A DNA stretch of 64,000 nucleotides from Streptomyces sp. NBC_00513 (GTDB taxonomy: Bacteria > Actinomycetota > Actinomycetes > Streptomycetales > Streptomycetaceae): assembly GCF_041431415.1 (NCBI RefSeq), contig NZ_CP107845.1:7254001-7318000 (forward strand), in the 5' to 3' direction. Below are positions 17,525 through 26,924 of the stretch, in pieces (position 1 is the stretch's first letter; every line of letters begins with the position of its first letter). Both the position numbers and the translations under genes were made by a program. The notes beneath the pieces were generated by a model that was not told the origin of the DNA, did no database searches, and saw only the letters and a list, made by a program, of their open reading frames with translations.

Positions 17525-17911
17525 TCAGGGGCGGAACCGCAGGGGATGGTCGGCGGGCACCTCCACCACGGCGATCCGCATGCCGTCCGGATCCGCGATC
17601 CACATCTCGATCAGGCCCCACGGCTCGCGCAGCGGCGGACGCAGCACCTCGACACCCCGCCCGAGCAGCTCCTCGTGAGCCTCCCGCGCGTCCGCGACCT
17701 GGAGCCACAGGCGCGGTCCGGGCGCCGGCGGGGTGTCGGCGCGGCCCGAGAGCTCCAGGAAGCCGCCGCCCAGGAAGTACACGGTCCCCCGCTCGGGTCC
17801 GGTGCCGAACTCGCGGTGGACGGCGAGCCCCAGGGCCTCGCCGTAGAAGGCACGGGACCGTTCGGGGTCCGTGGGTGTCAGGAGGATCCTGCTGCCGAGT
17901 ACGTGCACCAT
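17525..17911 (-). CDS. VOC (glyoxalase/bleomycin-resistance) family protein
   Basis: 128 residues. The pattern of two beta-alpha-beta-beta-beta halves is visible: ILLTPTDPERSRAFYGEALGL in the first and VADAREAHEELLGRGVEVL then WIADPDGMRIAVVEV in the second. Candidate metal ligands are limited: a late Glu (IEMW or VVEV) is present, but the early His is not in its usual place, so enzymatic activity is uncertain. Length is typical for a single-unit VOC dimer. It lies downstream of the SDR gene on the same strand, after a hairpin. Confidence 0.85.
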   Translation of the reverse strand: MVHVLGSRILLTPTDPERSRAFYGEALGLAVHREFGTGPERGTVYFLGGGFLELSGRADTPPAPGPRLWLQVADAREAHEELLGRGVEVLRPPLREPWGLIEMWIADPDGMRIAVVEVPADHPLRFRP

Positions 17912-18050
17912 GCGGACGCGTCCAGTCCTGTTCGGGGCGGTCCGCCGGGACGCGGCCGGGCCGCCGTGGGGTGGCCGAAGGGGTGAGAATCGCAGCCGGT
18001 CCGGCGGGAGTCCCGACCGGGCGAGGGGCCATGGCACATGATGGCGCGTG

Positions 18051-18086
18051 AACGGACCCCCGGACCCCGAGATCCGAGGGTCCGTT
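18051..18086 (-). terminator. Terminator of the SDR gene
   Basis: Outer arms 18051-18059 and 18078-18086 (aacggaccc/gggtccgtt) pair perfectly over 9 bp, with further partial pairing inside. Confidence 0.6.
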
Positions 18087-18156
18087 TGGCGTGTCGGGCC
18101 GACACGCGGGGGCGCGACCCGCCCCCGGGTGGAGCCGCCGGCCGCGGTCGCCGCGC

Positions 18157-18954
18157 TCAGTTCGCGCCCCAGCCGCCGTCCAGGGAGATCGAGGTGCCGG
18201 TGACGTAGCCGGTGTGGGGGCCGCAGAGCCAGAGGACGGCCGCCGCCACCTCCTCCGGTTCGATGAGCCGCTTGATCGGCGAACGGGCGAGCAGCACGTC
18301 GGACAGGACGTCCTCGGGGCTCACCCCGTGGGCCGCCGCCTGGTCCTGGACCTGGCCCTCCACGAGGAGCGTACGGACGTAGCCGGGGCTGACGCAGTTG
18401 CTGGTGACCCCGTGGGCGGCGGCCTCGATCGCGGTGACCTTGCTCAGCCCCTCCAAGGCGTGTTTGGCCGCCACGTAGGCGGACTTGTACGCGCTGGCCC
18501 GCAGTCCGTGCACGCTGGAGATGTTGACCACCCGGCCCCAGCCGCCCGCGTACATGTGCGGCAGCACGTGACGCAGGAGCAGGAAGGGCGCCGTTACCAT
18601 CACCTGCTGGATGAGGGCGAACCGCTCCGGGGGGAACTCGGTGATCGGGGCGACGTGCTGGAGACCCGCGCTGTTGACCAGGATGTCGACACGGGTGGGC
18701 AGGGCGGAGATGGCCGCCGGGTCCGCCAGGTCGACGACGTGGGCCCGGCCGCCGACCGCCGCCGCGACCTCGCGGGCCGGCCCCCGGGCGATGTCGACGA
18801 CGTGCACGGTCGCGCCGGCCGCGGCGAGGGCGAGGGCGCAGGCCCGGCCGATCCCGCTGCCGGCGCCGGTCACCAGCGCGACCCGCCCCCGTGGATCCGT
18901 GCCGGCCGGGCCCGGGGCCGGTGGGGGAGGGGGGAGGGGGAGTCTGCTCGTCAT
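18157..18954 (-). CDS. 3-hydroxybutyrate dehydrogenase-like short-chain dehydrogenase
   Basis: 265 residues from the ATG at 18954. The NAD-binding motif is ALVTGAGSGIGRA and the NAG-equivalent is NSAGLQH. The catalytic Ser-Tyr-Lys are in NISSVHG and SAYVAAKHAL. Segments such as LQHVAPITEFPPERF and the C-terminal VTGTSISLDGGW resemble D-beta-hydroxybutyrate dehydrogenases, which interconvert 3-hydroxybutyrate and acetoacetate with NAD. A Pro-rich stretch precedes the fold. Substrate assignment is by resemblance only. Confidence 0.82.
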   Translation of the reverse strand: MTSRLPLPPPPPAPGPAGTDPRGRVALVTGAGSGIGRACALALAAAGATVHVVDIARGPAREVAAAVGGRAHVVDLADPAAISALPTRVDILVNSAGLQHVAPITEFPPERFALIQQVMVTAPFLLLRHVLPHMYAGGWGRVVNISSVHGLRASAYKSAYVAAKHALEGLSKVTAIEAAAHGVTSNCVSPGYVRTLLVEGQVQDQAAAHGVSPEDVLSDVLLARSPIKRLIEPEEVAAAVLWLCGPHTGYVTGTSISLDGGWGAN

Positions 18955-19064
18955 GCGGGAACAGTAGGGACGGCGCCCGCCCTCCGCCCATGGCGCGACG
19001 CCACACAGTCCGGGCCTCCGGCATGGTGCGCCCGCCCATGCCGGGGCCGGGCGCGGCGCGCGTC

Positions 19065-19571
19065 TCACAGGTCCCGACGCATCGTCACCCGCGGCCACCG
19101 GTCGAGCCCGTGGGCCGCCTCCCGCGCGCGAACCCCCCGCAGGTCGGGGCCCAGGGAGTCCTCCGAGGGGATCCGGAAACCGCAGCGCGCGTAGTAGGGG
19201 GCGTTCCACGGAACTTCGGCGAAGGTGGTGAGCGTCAGGGCCGCGAGCCCCTCGGCCCTGGCACGGTCCGCCAGGAAATCGAGCAGCGCGCGCCCGATGC
19301 GGCGGTGCGCGCTGTCCGGGTGTACCGACACCTGCTCGACGTGCAGAGCGTCGTCCACCCGGTCCGCGATCAGGTACGCCACCGGTACGTCCGCTCCGTC
19401 GGTCGCGACCCAGGCCGATCCGGCCCGTTGGTGACGGGCGAGTTCGGCGAGCGGAAGCGGTTCGTCCTCGGCGATCTCCACCATGCCGATCTCACGGAAA
19501 CACTCGCCCGCCGCCCTCTCGATCTCCTGGAGGAGGGGCAGTTCGGCGGTGCGGACGGCTCGAATGCGCAT
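19065..19571 (-). CDS. GNAT-family N-acetyltransferase
   Basis: 168 residues. The acetyl-CoA-binding segment is VEQVSVHPDSAHRRIGRALLDFL (Q/RxxGxA-type loop around HRRIGRA), followed by LTLTTFAEVPWNAPYYARCGF, the usual motif-B end. The N-terminal half holds acidic substrate-side residues. Cytoplasmic; transfers acetyl to an amine of a small molecule or protein, target unknown. It stands alone between the SDR gene and the sigma factor. Confidence 0.88.
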   Translation of the reverse strand: MRIRAVRTAELPLLQEIERAAGECFREIGMVEIAEDEPLPLAELARHQRAGSAWVATDGADVPVAYLIADRVDDALHVEQVSVHPDSAHRRIGRALLDFLADRARAEGLAALTLTTFAEVPWNAPYYARCGFRIPSEDSLGPDLRGVRAREAAHGLDRWPRVTMRRDL

Positions 19572-19682
19572 GCGCGCATTCTCACCCCGGCCCCGCGGCG
19601 GCGCCGCACGCTTTTCGGGCGGCGCCGTGCGACGGCGTGCGGGGCACGGGCCGGCGACCGGGTGGTCACCGGCCCGCCCCGA

Positions 19683-20282
19683 TCACGCGCGCAGGAGCGC
19701 GATCAGCGACGTACGGGCCCGCGCCACCCGGGAGCGGACCGTGCCGATCGGACACCCCAGGGCGTCGGCGGCCTCCGCGTAGGGAAGGCCCAGTACCTGG
19801 GTGAGGACGAAGACGTCGCGGCGGTCGGCCGGGATCGTGGCGAGGAGTTCCGCCAGCGCGATGCCGTCCTCGAACCCCGGCAGATCCAACGGCTGGGTCT
19901 GCTCGGCCGCCGTCTGCCAGTCGTCCCGCCCGGAGAGCCTGGGTCGGGCCGCCTTGTGCCGGAGGCTGTCCACCACCGTGCGCCGCGCTATCGACAACAG
20001 CCAGGTACGGGCGGAGGAACGCCCCTCGAAACGGTGCAGGCTGCCCAGGGCCCGCAGGAACGTCTCCTGGGTGAGGTCGTCCGCCGCCTGCGGGTCCGCG
20101 CTGAGGTAGGCGACGTAGCGCCAGACGTCGCGCTGCAGGGCGCGGACGAAGCGGTCCACCGCGTCGGGGTCGCCGTCGCGGGCGGCGAGAGCGAGCCGTG
20201 TGGTGGGCTCGTCCGATCCGGCGGTGTGTCGCGCGGGCGCCGTCTCGGCGGTGATCGGACGGGGGAGCAGGGCAGGGGTCAT
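19683..20282 (-). CDS. ECF RNA polymerase sigma factor
   Basis: 199 residues; ATG with AAGGAC about 9 nt upstream. Region 2 contains DVWRYVAYLSADPQAADDLTQETFLRAL. Region 4 contains RRDVFVLTQVLGLPYAEAADALGCPIGTVRSR. No zinc-type anti-sigma gene adjoins. Its only close upstream neighbour on the strand is the His/Met-rich membrane protein (144-bp gap), the most likely candidate for signal input. Regulon unknown. Confidence 0.9.
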   Translation of the reverse strand: MTPALLPRPITAETAPARHTAGSDEPTTRLALAARDGDPDAVDRFVRALQRDVWRYVAYLSADPQAADDLTQETFLRALGSLHRFEGRSSARTWLLSIARRTVVDSLRHKAARPRLSGRDDWQTAAEQTQPLDLPGFEDGIALAELLATIPADRRDVFVLTQVLGLPYAEAADALGCPIGTVRSRVARARTSLIALLRA

Positions 20283-20426
20283 CGCCTGATGTCCTTCCGG
20301 GAATCCGGCATGTGCCGCCGCGCCGATCGGGGGCGGCGGCGCCGGTGAGGGGTACGGCCCGCCGAACGGCAGGACCTGTGCCCGGTGCGCGCGGCCGAGT
20401 GCCGTCGCCGTCCGGGGAGCCGGCTG

Positions 20427-21125
20427 TCAGATGACAGCGATCCCCTGAGGCGGGCCCCGTGAGGTGATGGCGTGGACGAGCAACAGACCGCGCAGCGGCC
20501 GGGACCGGTGGTCCCGACGTGGCCGGACCCGGGGTCGGTGCGCGGGCGGGGGAAGGCGGAAGAGGAGCCGGAGAGGAACGCGAATCCGGCCGATCACCGC
20601 GCGCAGGACACGGAACGCGCCCTGCTCGCCGTAGGCGAGCCACAGGCCGCAGAGCAGTGCGGCGAGCAGGTGGGCACTGAGCATGCCGGTCGACGACATG
20701 TCGGCCATCCCGGCCGTGCCGCCGGGCTCGGTGGCCCCCGTCGCCCCGTTCATCGCGGTCGCGGCGCCCGAGGGGACCGCGCCTGCCATGTGGTGACCGG
20801 TGTGGGCCGTGACGGCGCCGTGGGACATCGTCCCCGGCGGGTGGGTGAGGCTGCCGCCGGCGGTTCCGGCACCCGCCTGGACCAGCGAGAACCCGTAGTG
20901 CAGGGCGCCTTGGACGGCGACCGCCGCCGAGGTGACGGAGAACAGGCCCCGCTCGTGGCCGGCGAGGACCCAGGCGGTCGCTCCGACGCCGGCGAACCCC
21001 GCCGCCATGGCCCACCAGGGGACGGCCTTGTCCGACATGAGGACGTGTCCGACGGCCGCGAGCAGCACGCAGGTGGCCGCGAACATCGCGGCCCGCAACG
21101 CTCGGCAACATCGACCTGGTGTCAT
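20427..21125 (-). CDS. His/Met-rich membrane protein upstream of an ECF sigma gene
   Basis: 232 residues. Hydrophobic helices lie near residues 12-32, 37-55, 62-84 and 150-170. Between the third and fourth is a loop rich in His and Met (TMSHGAVTAHTGHHMAGA, then AMNGAT and GMADMSSTGML), which resembles copper-responsive loops. The C-terminus is strongly basic (PRVRPRRDHRSRPLR) and probably cytoplasmic. Similar membrane proteins accompany sigma factors in Streptomyces, but I cannot name a family. Metal sensing is an inference from composition. Confidence 0.7.
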   Translation of the reverse strand: MTPGRCCRALRAAMFAATCVLLAAVGHVLMSDKAVPWWAMAAGFAGVGATAWVLAGHERGLFSVTSAAVAVQGALHYGFSLVQAGAGTAGGSLTHPPGTMSHGAVTAHTGHHMAGAVPSGAATAMNGATGATEPGGTAGMADMSSTGMLSAHLLAALLCGLWLAYGEQGAFRVLRAVIGRIRVPLRLLFRLPPPAHRPRVRPRRDHRSRPLRGLLLVHAITSRGPPQGIAVI

Positions 21126-21296
21126 GGCGGGCTCATCGTCGCATTCCCTTCACGGCATCCCCAGAGGGGCGCCCAAACTTGCCCCGACCTGACAAAAAGT
21201 GGTGTGTCGCACGCCACAACAGGGCTCCGGAACCACTGGGTCGGCTCCCTCGACTCCTGTCCCGACCGAAGGGACGACCGAGGAACGGGGCAACGG

Positions 21297-22511
21297 GTGG
21301 CGGATCGAGAGCAGTCGGCGCGGGAGGCGGGACCGCCACGGGGCGAGCACCGGTTGACCGCCCTCCTCACCTGCGCCATGGCGTTCTCCATGCTCCAGTT
21401 GTTCCTGCTCGGCGCGCTCGGCCCCCGTCTGGTGGACGAACTTCACGTGTCGACGACCGTGTTGGGCCTGACCACGACCATCGGTTTCGGCACGGCGGCC
21501 GTACTGTCGCCGTTCGGCGGTCGGCTCGTCGACCGGATCGGGCCGCGCCGGTCCCTCGTCCTCCTGCTGCTCGTCTCCGGCGGGGCGCTCGCGCTGATCG
21601 GCTCCGCGCCCGGACCGGGGCTCCTGCTCGCGGCCGTGGCCCTGGGCGGACTGCCCCAGGCACTGGCCAACCCGGCCACCAACAAGGCGATCCTGGCCGC
21701 CGTCCCCCCGGCCCGGCGCGGCGCGGTCACCGGGACGAAGCAATCCGGCGTCCAGGCGGGGGCCTTCGCGGCGGGGCTGCCGCTGGCGGTGCTGGCCGGC
21801 GGGGTCGGGTGGCGGGCCGCGGTGTGGACCGCCGCCGCGAGCGCCGCGATCGTGGCGCTGTGGGCCTGGCGCGCGCTACCCGCCGACCCGCCCGCACGGA
21901 ACGCCCCTTCCCGGTTCTCCCCGGTGCCCAGGGGCGCCATCGCCTGGCTCACGGTCTTCTCCGTCTTCCTCGGCTCCGGGATCGCCTCGGTGAACACCTA
22001 CGTCGCCCTGTTCGGCGCCCGACGGCTCGACATGGGCGCCACGACGGCCGCCGCCCTCGTCGCCGTTCTTGGCGTCGCGGGCATCGTCGGCCGCATCGGC
22101 TGGGCCAAGGCGGCCCGGCCCGGGCGGGCCGAGTGGCTGTCCGGCCTGCTGGCGGCCGGCGCGGTGGCGGCGGCCGGGCTGCTGGCCGCGTCCCTGTGGG
22201 CGCCGCCGCTGGTCTGGCCGGCCGTGGTGGCCGTCGGGGTGTTCGCCGTCTCGGGCAACGCCGTCTCGATGGTGCTGGTGATGCAACGGGCCGGGTCCGG
22301 GCGGGCCGGACAGGACTCGGCGCTCGTCTCGGCCGGGTTCTTCGCCGGGTTCGCGGTGGGCCCGCCGCTGTTCGGCGCGCTCGCGGAGGGCGGCCGGTAC
22401 GGCGCCGGGTGGCTGCTCGTCGCCGCCGAGTTCGCGGTCGCCTGCGCCGTCGCCACGACCTGGGCGGTACGGGAGCGCGGTGCACGGGCCCGGGCCGCGG
22501 TGACGACGTGA
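21297..22511 (+). CDS. MFS transporter
   Basis: 404 residues from the GTG at 21297, chosen because GAGGAA (21280-21285) lies 11 nt upstream. About 12 transmembrane helices are visible. The loop 2-3 signature is GGRLVDRIGPRRS, and TGTKQSGVQAG occurs in helix 5, where TKQSG is common in sugar-acid/cyanate-type MFS subfamilies. The stop overlaps the start of a GH88/105-like glycosidase (GTGA), so the porter may import the oligosaccharide or uronide that enzyme processes. Confidence 0.88.
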   Translation: MADREQSAREAGPPRGEHRLTALLTCAMAFSMLQLFLLGALGPRLVDELHVSTTVLGLTTTIGFGTAAVLSPFGGRLVDRIGPRRSLVLLLLVSGGALALIGSAPGPGLLLAAVALGGLPQALANPATNKAILAAVPPARRGAVTGTKQSGVQAGAFAAGLPLAVLAGGVGWRAAVWTAAASAAIVALWAWRALPADPPARNAPSRFSPVPRGAIAWLTVFSVFLGSGIASVNTYVALFGARRLDMGATTAAALVAVLGVAGIVGRIGWAKAARPGRAEWLSGLLAAGAVAAAGLLAASLWAPPLVWPAVVAVGVFAVSGNAVSMVLVMQRAGSGRAGQDSALVSAGFFAGFAVGPPLFGALAEGGRYGAGWLLVAAEFAVACAVATTWAVRERGARARAAVTT

Positions 22512-23656
22512 GCACGGCGCCCTGGGCCGACGCGGCGCTGGACGGCGTACTCGACCGGGTGGCCGGCACCCGCGCCGAGGTCGGGGAGCGGTTTCCGCTG
22601 TACGCCGACCCGGACACCGGGCGGTGGGCCACCACCGGCCGGGGCGCGTGGACCGGCGGGTTCTGGGCCGGGTTGCTGTGGCTCCTGGCCCGGCACACCG
22701 GGGCCGAGGAGGACCGGGCCGCCGCCTCCGCGTGCACGGCGCGACTCGCCGACCGGGTGGACGACGACACCGCGACCCGCGGGCTGATCCTCTGGTACGG
22801 CACCGCACTCGCCGGCGGCGACCCGGTGGCACGGGACCTGCGGGTCCGGGCGGCCCGGGCCTGCACGGCCGCCTTCGACCCCGAACTGGGCGCGGTGCCC
22901 TGGGGATCGGCCTTCGGCGGCCCCCGCATGCTGCTCCGGGTCGACGGGGTGCCCGGCATGGTGCCGTTGCTCGCCGCCGGCGGCCCCGCCGGGGAGCGGG
23001 CCGCCGCGGCCCACCTCGAACGGCATCTCGACCTCTGCCTGGGCGAGGGCGGCGCCGTGATCCCCGCCTGGCACTTCGAGAGGGAGGCGGGCCCGCGGAG
23101 GTGCGAGGACCCGCCGGTCGGCTGGAGCCGGGGCCGGGCCTGGCTGCTGCTCGCGGCGGCCGACGCGGTGCACCGACCCGCCGTCCCGCGGGGGATCAGG
23201 GAGCGGTGCGCCGCCGCGGCGCAGCTGCTGGCCGGCGGTCCGACGGAAGCCGCACCGCGCCTCGTACCGTACGACCGCGAGACCGAGACCGAGATTGAGA
23301 CCGGGGCCGGATCCGGGGCGGAGACCGAGGTCGGGTCCGGGACGACCGGGGCCGTGCCCGGTGGCCCGCTGGACACCTCCGCCGCCGCCATCACGGCCGT
23401 CGCCCTGCTGAAGCTGGGGCGCGCCCCCGGGCCCCGGGCCGCGCGGCACCGGGAGCGGGCCGTCGCCATCCTGCGCCGGTTGACCGACGAGCACCTGACC
23501 CGGGCCGACGGGATCCGCCCCGGGGGCATGCTGCTGGACGGCTGCTACGACGCGGGGCGGGGCGTCGCGACCCGCCACGAGCTGATCTGGGGCGACTTCT
23601 TCCTCGCCGTGGGGTTGGCCGAGCTGACCGGGCGGGTCGACATCCGAGAGCCGTGA
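22508..23656 (+). CDS. Unsaturated glucuronyl hydrolase-like glycosidase (GH88/GH105 type)
   Basis: 382 residues. Six-hairpin glycosidase landmarks are present: WTGGFWAGLLWLLA near the N-terminus, WGSAFGGPRMLLRVDGVPGM mid-protein with the family aspartate, GWSRGRAWLLLA, DTSAAAITA and LIWGDFFLAVGLAEL at the end. There is no signal peptide, so it is cytoplasmic, acting on imported unsaturated uronyl saccharides by hydration of the double bond. A Glu/Thr/Gly-rich insertion of about 25 residues near residue 260 is unusual. Coupling to the MFS gene supports a small uptake-and-cleavage unit without a lyase in the window. Confidence 0.82.
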   Translation: MSTAPWADAALDGVLDRVAGTRAEVGERFPLYADPDTGRWATTGRGAWTGGFWAGLLWLLARHTGAEEDRAAASACTARLADRVDDDTATRGLILWYGTALAGGDPVARDLRVRAARACTAAFDPELGAVPWGSAFGGPRMLLRVDGVPGMVPLLAAGGPAGERAAAAHLERHLDLCLGEGGAVIPAWHFEREAGPRRCEDPPVGWSRGRAWLLLAAADAVHRPAVPRGIRERCAAAAQLLAGGPTEAAPRLVPYDRETETEIETGAGSGAETEVGSGTTGAVPGGPLDTSAAAITAVALLKLGRAPGPRAARHRERAVAILRRLTDEHLTRADGIRPGGMLLDGCYDAGRGVATRHELIWGDFFLAVGLAELTGRVDIREP

Positions 23657-23674
23657 CCGCCCGGTCGGGCCGGC

Positions 23675-24919
23675 TCAGGCGCGGTGGTCGCGCAGCACCC
23701 GGCGTGCCACCGAGCCGATGTGGAGCTCGTCCGGGCCGTCCAGGATCCGGGCGGTGCGACCGGTGCGGAAGAGGGCGGGCAGCGGGGTGTCGGGACCGAG
23801 CCCCGCCGCGCCGTGAATCTGGATGGCCGAGTCCGCCACCTGCTGGAGCATGCGGGCGGCGGCCACCTTGGCCAGCCCGACCTCCACGTGCGCGTCCAGC
23901 CCGGCGGCGATCCTGTCGACGGCCTCGTACACCAGAGGACGGGTACCGCGCAGGGCCAGCAGCGACTCGAACACATGGGACTGTACGAGCTGTTGCGCGT
24001 CGAGCGGCCCCCGGGAGCCGGGGCGGGAGGCCGCCCGCGCGCACATCAGGTCGAAGGCGCGCCGACCCTGACCGAGCCAGCGCAGACAGCGCAGGGTGCG
24101 GCCGAGCCGCAGCCGTTCCGCCGCCATGACCAGGGCCTGGCCGGGTGCGCCGAGCAGGTGGTCGTCCGGTACCCGGACCCGGTCGAACTCGATTTCCCAC
24201 TGGCCGGACGCACCGAACACGGGCAGCTCGCGCACCACGCGGAAGCCCGGGGAGGCCGTCGGGACCACCAACAACGAGAGGCCTTCGCGGTCGCCCGGCT
24301 CTCCGTCCGTACGGGCCAGGACCGTGACGAGGTCTGCCTCCGCGGCGCCCGACGTGAACCACTTGCGGCCGGTCACGACCCAGCCGCCCCCCTCCCGCAC
24401 GGCGCGGGTCGCGGTGAGCGACGGGTCGGTGCCGGGGGTGTCCGGTTCGGTCATGGCGTAACAGGCCCGCGACTCCCCGGCGGTGAGCCGTTCCGGGTAC
24501 AGCGCGCGCACCCGCGCCGAACCGTGCCGCAGGAGCATCGTCACGTCGAGCAACGACGCGGAGCCCAGCGCGGCCGGCCCGTGATCGCTCGCCCCCTCGG
24601 CCTCGGCGATCCGGGCGTACCGGGCCAGTGGGAGCCCCTGACCCCCCGCCTCGACCGGCAGGGGCAGCGCCCACAACCCCTCCGCCCTGGCCAGGTCGTT
24701 GAGCTTGCGCAGCGAGGCAGCGGCCGCCGGGCCGCCGGCGTCCAGTACGTCCTCCTCCGGGTACACCCGGCCCCGGACGAACTCCGTGACCCGCTCCCTC
24801 AACCGCTCGGTGTCCGCGTCGGCTTCGAGCGGCCCCGTGCCGCGTTCCCCGTCGACCGACCCGTCGACCGAATCGTCCATCACGTCATCCACCGCGTCGT
24901 CCACCACTTCGCCAAGCAC
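23675..24919 (-). CDS. Acyl-CoA dehydrogenase
   Basis: 414 residues. The GTG at 24919 follows AAGGAAAG on the minus strand. An acidic Asp/Val leader (DDAVDDVMDDSVDGSVDG) precedes the fold. Family motifs are YAMTEPDTPGTDPS (FAD/substrate contact), VTGRKWFTSGA, VPDDHLLG, and IQIHGAAGLGPDTPL near the C-terminus. The usual catalytic glutamate position is not certain from reading: the HVFESLLAL and DGPDELH segments are candidates. It faces away from the CoA-transferase and acyl-CoA synthetase genes and shares a 145-bp control region with them, fitting one degradation pathway. Confidence 0.9.
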   Translation of the reverse strand: MLGEVVDDAVDDVMDDSVDGSVDGERGTGPLEADADTERLRERVTEFVRGRVYPEEDVLDAGGPAAAASLRKLNDLARAEGLWALPLPVEAGGQGLPLARYARIAEAEGASDHGPAALGSASLLDVTMLLRHGSARVRALYPERLTAGESRACYAMTEPDTPGTDPSLTATRAVREGGGWVVTGRKWFTSGAAEADLVTVLARTDGEPGDREGLSLLVVPTASPGFRVVRELPVFGASGQWEIEFDRVRVPDDHLLGAPGQALVMAAERLRLGRTLRCLRWLGQGRRAFDLMCARAASRPGSRGPLDAQQLVQSHVFESLLALRGTRPLVYEAVDRIAAGLDAHVEVGLAKVAAARMLQQVADSAIQIHGAAGLGPDTPLPALFRTGRTARILDGPDELHIGSVARRVLRDHRA

Positions 24920-25064
24920 CGCTTTCCTTCACTCGAACGGGAACCCGAGGGAACGGCAGTCCGACTCTCTTCCCGTGGAGCTGGTCGGGTGCGCACCCGA
25001 CCCGGTTCCCGCGTTCCGTACATCCCGGGGCCGGCCACCGCCGCGCCAGGACAAGAGGAGAGGC

Positions 25065-26924
25065 ATGGCCTCACCAGTCACCGCACAGATCGTCCGACCA
25101 CTCGAAGGGCTGCGACTCGACGTCTGCGGACCGCCGAGGCCGAAGGGTCCGGACCGGCCGAAGAGCCCCCTCGGGCCGACCGGAGTGACGGGCCCCGCCG
25201 GGATGACCGCGCTGACCGTGCTGGTCGCCGGGCACCTGCGCCTCCTCGGCGCCGAGACCGGTACCGGCCGGCACGACGACTGCGGCGCCCGACTCGCCCT
25301 CACCGGAGGCGACTTCGACCGACAGGAGGCCCACGCGCGCTGGTCCGGTGACCCCGCGCACGGCATCACCGACGAGGCCACGGCCCAGGCCGCCACCGGC
25401 ATCATGGCCGTGCACGGCCGCCGCGAAGGCACCCCGCGCGCCCTCGCCGTCGACTACGCGACCACCGCGACCGCCCTGCTCACCACCCAGGGACTCCTCG
25501 CCGGCCTGCTGGGCCAGGCCAGAGGCGGCCCGGCCCAACGGATCGGGACGAGCGTGGACCGGGCCGGGCTGCTCACCGTCTCCCAGTACCTCGCGGCGGC
25601 CGGGGCCGACGAGGGCGAGGCCGCCGAACTCGCCCCCGGCGGACCGCCCTTCACCTCCGTCGACGGCACGCTCTTCGAACTGGAGACCCTGGACCCGGGG
25701 GCCTGGGCGGCCTTCTGGCGGGCCCTCGACGCCCCCGCCGACGCGATCCGGGCCGGCTGGCGGCCCTTCCAGTTCCGGTACGCCACCGCCTGCGCGCCCT
25801 TCCCCGAGGCCTTGCACCGCACCGCGGGCACCCACACCTGGGCACGGCTACGGCAGGCCGCCGCGCGCTCCGGCGCCGAGGTGTGCCGGCTGCGGACCCT
25901 CGCCGAGCGCGCCGCCGAACACGACGGGGCCGCACCCTGGACCCTGGCCCCGTACGGCTCCGGCGACACTCCGCGCCACCGGCCCACGCCACCACTCCGG
26001 TTCGGGAGACCGCTGGCCGGCATCACGGTGCTCGAAGCGGGACGTCGCATCCAGGCCCCGCTCGCCGCACACCTGTTGGGCCTCCTCGGAGCCGAGGTCA
26101 TCCGGATCGAACCGCCGGGCGGGGACCCGCTGCGCGGAATGCCCCCCACCAGCTCCGGACTCTCCGCCCGCTGGCTGGCCCTCAACCGGGGCAAGAAGGC
26201 CGTCGAGGTGGACATCAAGTCGCCCGGCGAGCGGGCCCGGCTGCGCGAGATGGCCGCCGGGGCCGACGTGTTCCTCCACAACTGGGGCCCCGGCAAGGCG
26301 GCCGAACTGGGCCTGGACTGCACCGACCTGGCCGCCGTGAACCCCGCGCTCGTCTACGCGTACACCGGCGGATGGGGAACGGGCCGGATCGACGACGCCC
26401 CCATGGGCACCGACTTCATGGTCCAGGCCCGTACCGGCATCGGCGAGGCGGCCCGCCCCCGCGACGAACCTCCGGCGCCCTCGCTGATGACCCTGCTCGA
26501 CGTCCTGGGCGGACTCCTCGGGGCGCAGGCCGTCCTCGCGGGGCTGCTGACCCGCGAGCGCGGCGGGCAGGGCGTCCGTGTCGACTCCTCGTTGCTCGGC
26601 GCCGCCGACATCCTCACCGGCCCCACCCTGAGCCGGGCCCGGAACGGCGGACCGATGCGCCGACCCGCCGGATTCCGCGCCCCCCTGCGGACCGCCGACG
26701 GCTGGATCGTCCCCGCCGACGTCTGCGCGGCGGCGGCCGGCGCCTACGACCTCAGAGAACTGTCCACCGACGAGGCGCTCGCGCAACTGCGCGACCACGG
26801 CCTGTCCGCGACCGCGGTCACCACCGACCTCGCCGACCTGCACCACGACCCGCGCTTCGCCGGCTCGATCAGCCGGGACGCGCACGGTGCCCCCGCCGTT
26901 CCCGACCCCTGGAGCCACGCGTGA
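25065..26924 (+). CDS. Tandem CaiB/BaiF-type (family III) CoA-transferase
   Basis: 619 residues; ATG right after AGAGGAGAGG. It holds two related halves. The C-terminal half (from about residue 320) is complete: LAGITVLEAGRRIQAPLAAHLLGLLGAEVIRIE, then LNRGKKAVEVDIKSP, TDFMVQARTGIG, and TLLDVLGG with Asp479 at the position of the aspartyl-CoA nucleophile. The N-terminal half keeps the matching ITDEATAQAATGIMA and LAVDYATT (Asp130), but its nucleotide/CoA-side start is shortened and degenerate. Fused double family III proteins may form the interlocked dimer within one chain. Stop overlaps the next start (GTGA). Confidence 0.87.
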   Translation: MASPVTAQIVRPLEGLRLDVCGPPRPKGPDRPKSPLGPTGVTGPAGMTALTVLVAGHLRLLGAETGTGRHDDCGARLALTGGDFDRQEAHARWSGDPAHGITDEATAQAATGIMAVHGRREGTPRALAVDYATTATALLTTQGLLAGLLGQARGGPAQRIGTSVDRAGLLTVSQYLAAAGADEGEAAELAPGGPPFTSVDGTLFELETLDPGAWAAFWRALDAPADAIRAGWRPFQFRYATACAPFPEALHRTAGTHTWARLRQAAARSGAEVCRLRTLAERAAEHDGAAPWTLAPYGSGDTPRHRPTPPLRFGRPLAGITVLEAGRRIQAPLAAHLLGLLGAEVIRIEPPGGDPLRGMPPTSSGLSARWLALNRGKKAVEVDIKSPGERARLREMAAGADVFLHNWGPGKAAELGLDCTDLAAVNPALVYAYTGGWGTGRIDDAPMGTDFMVQARTGIGEAARPRDEPPAPSLMTLLDVLGGLLGAQAVLAGLLTRERGGQGVRVDSSLLGAADILTGPTLSRARNGGPMRRPAGFRAPLRTADGWIVPADVCAAAAGAYDLRELSTDEALAQLRDHGLSATAVTTDLADLHHDPRFAGSISRDAHGAPAVPDPWSHA

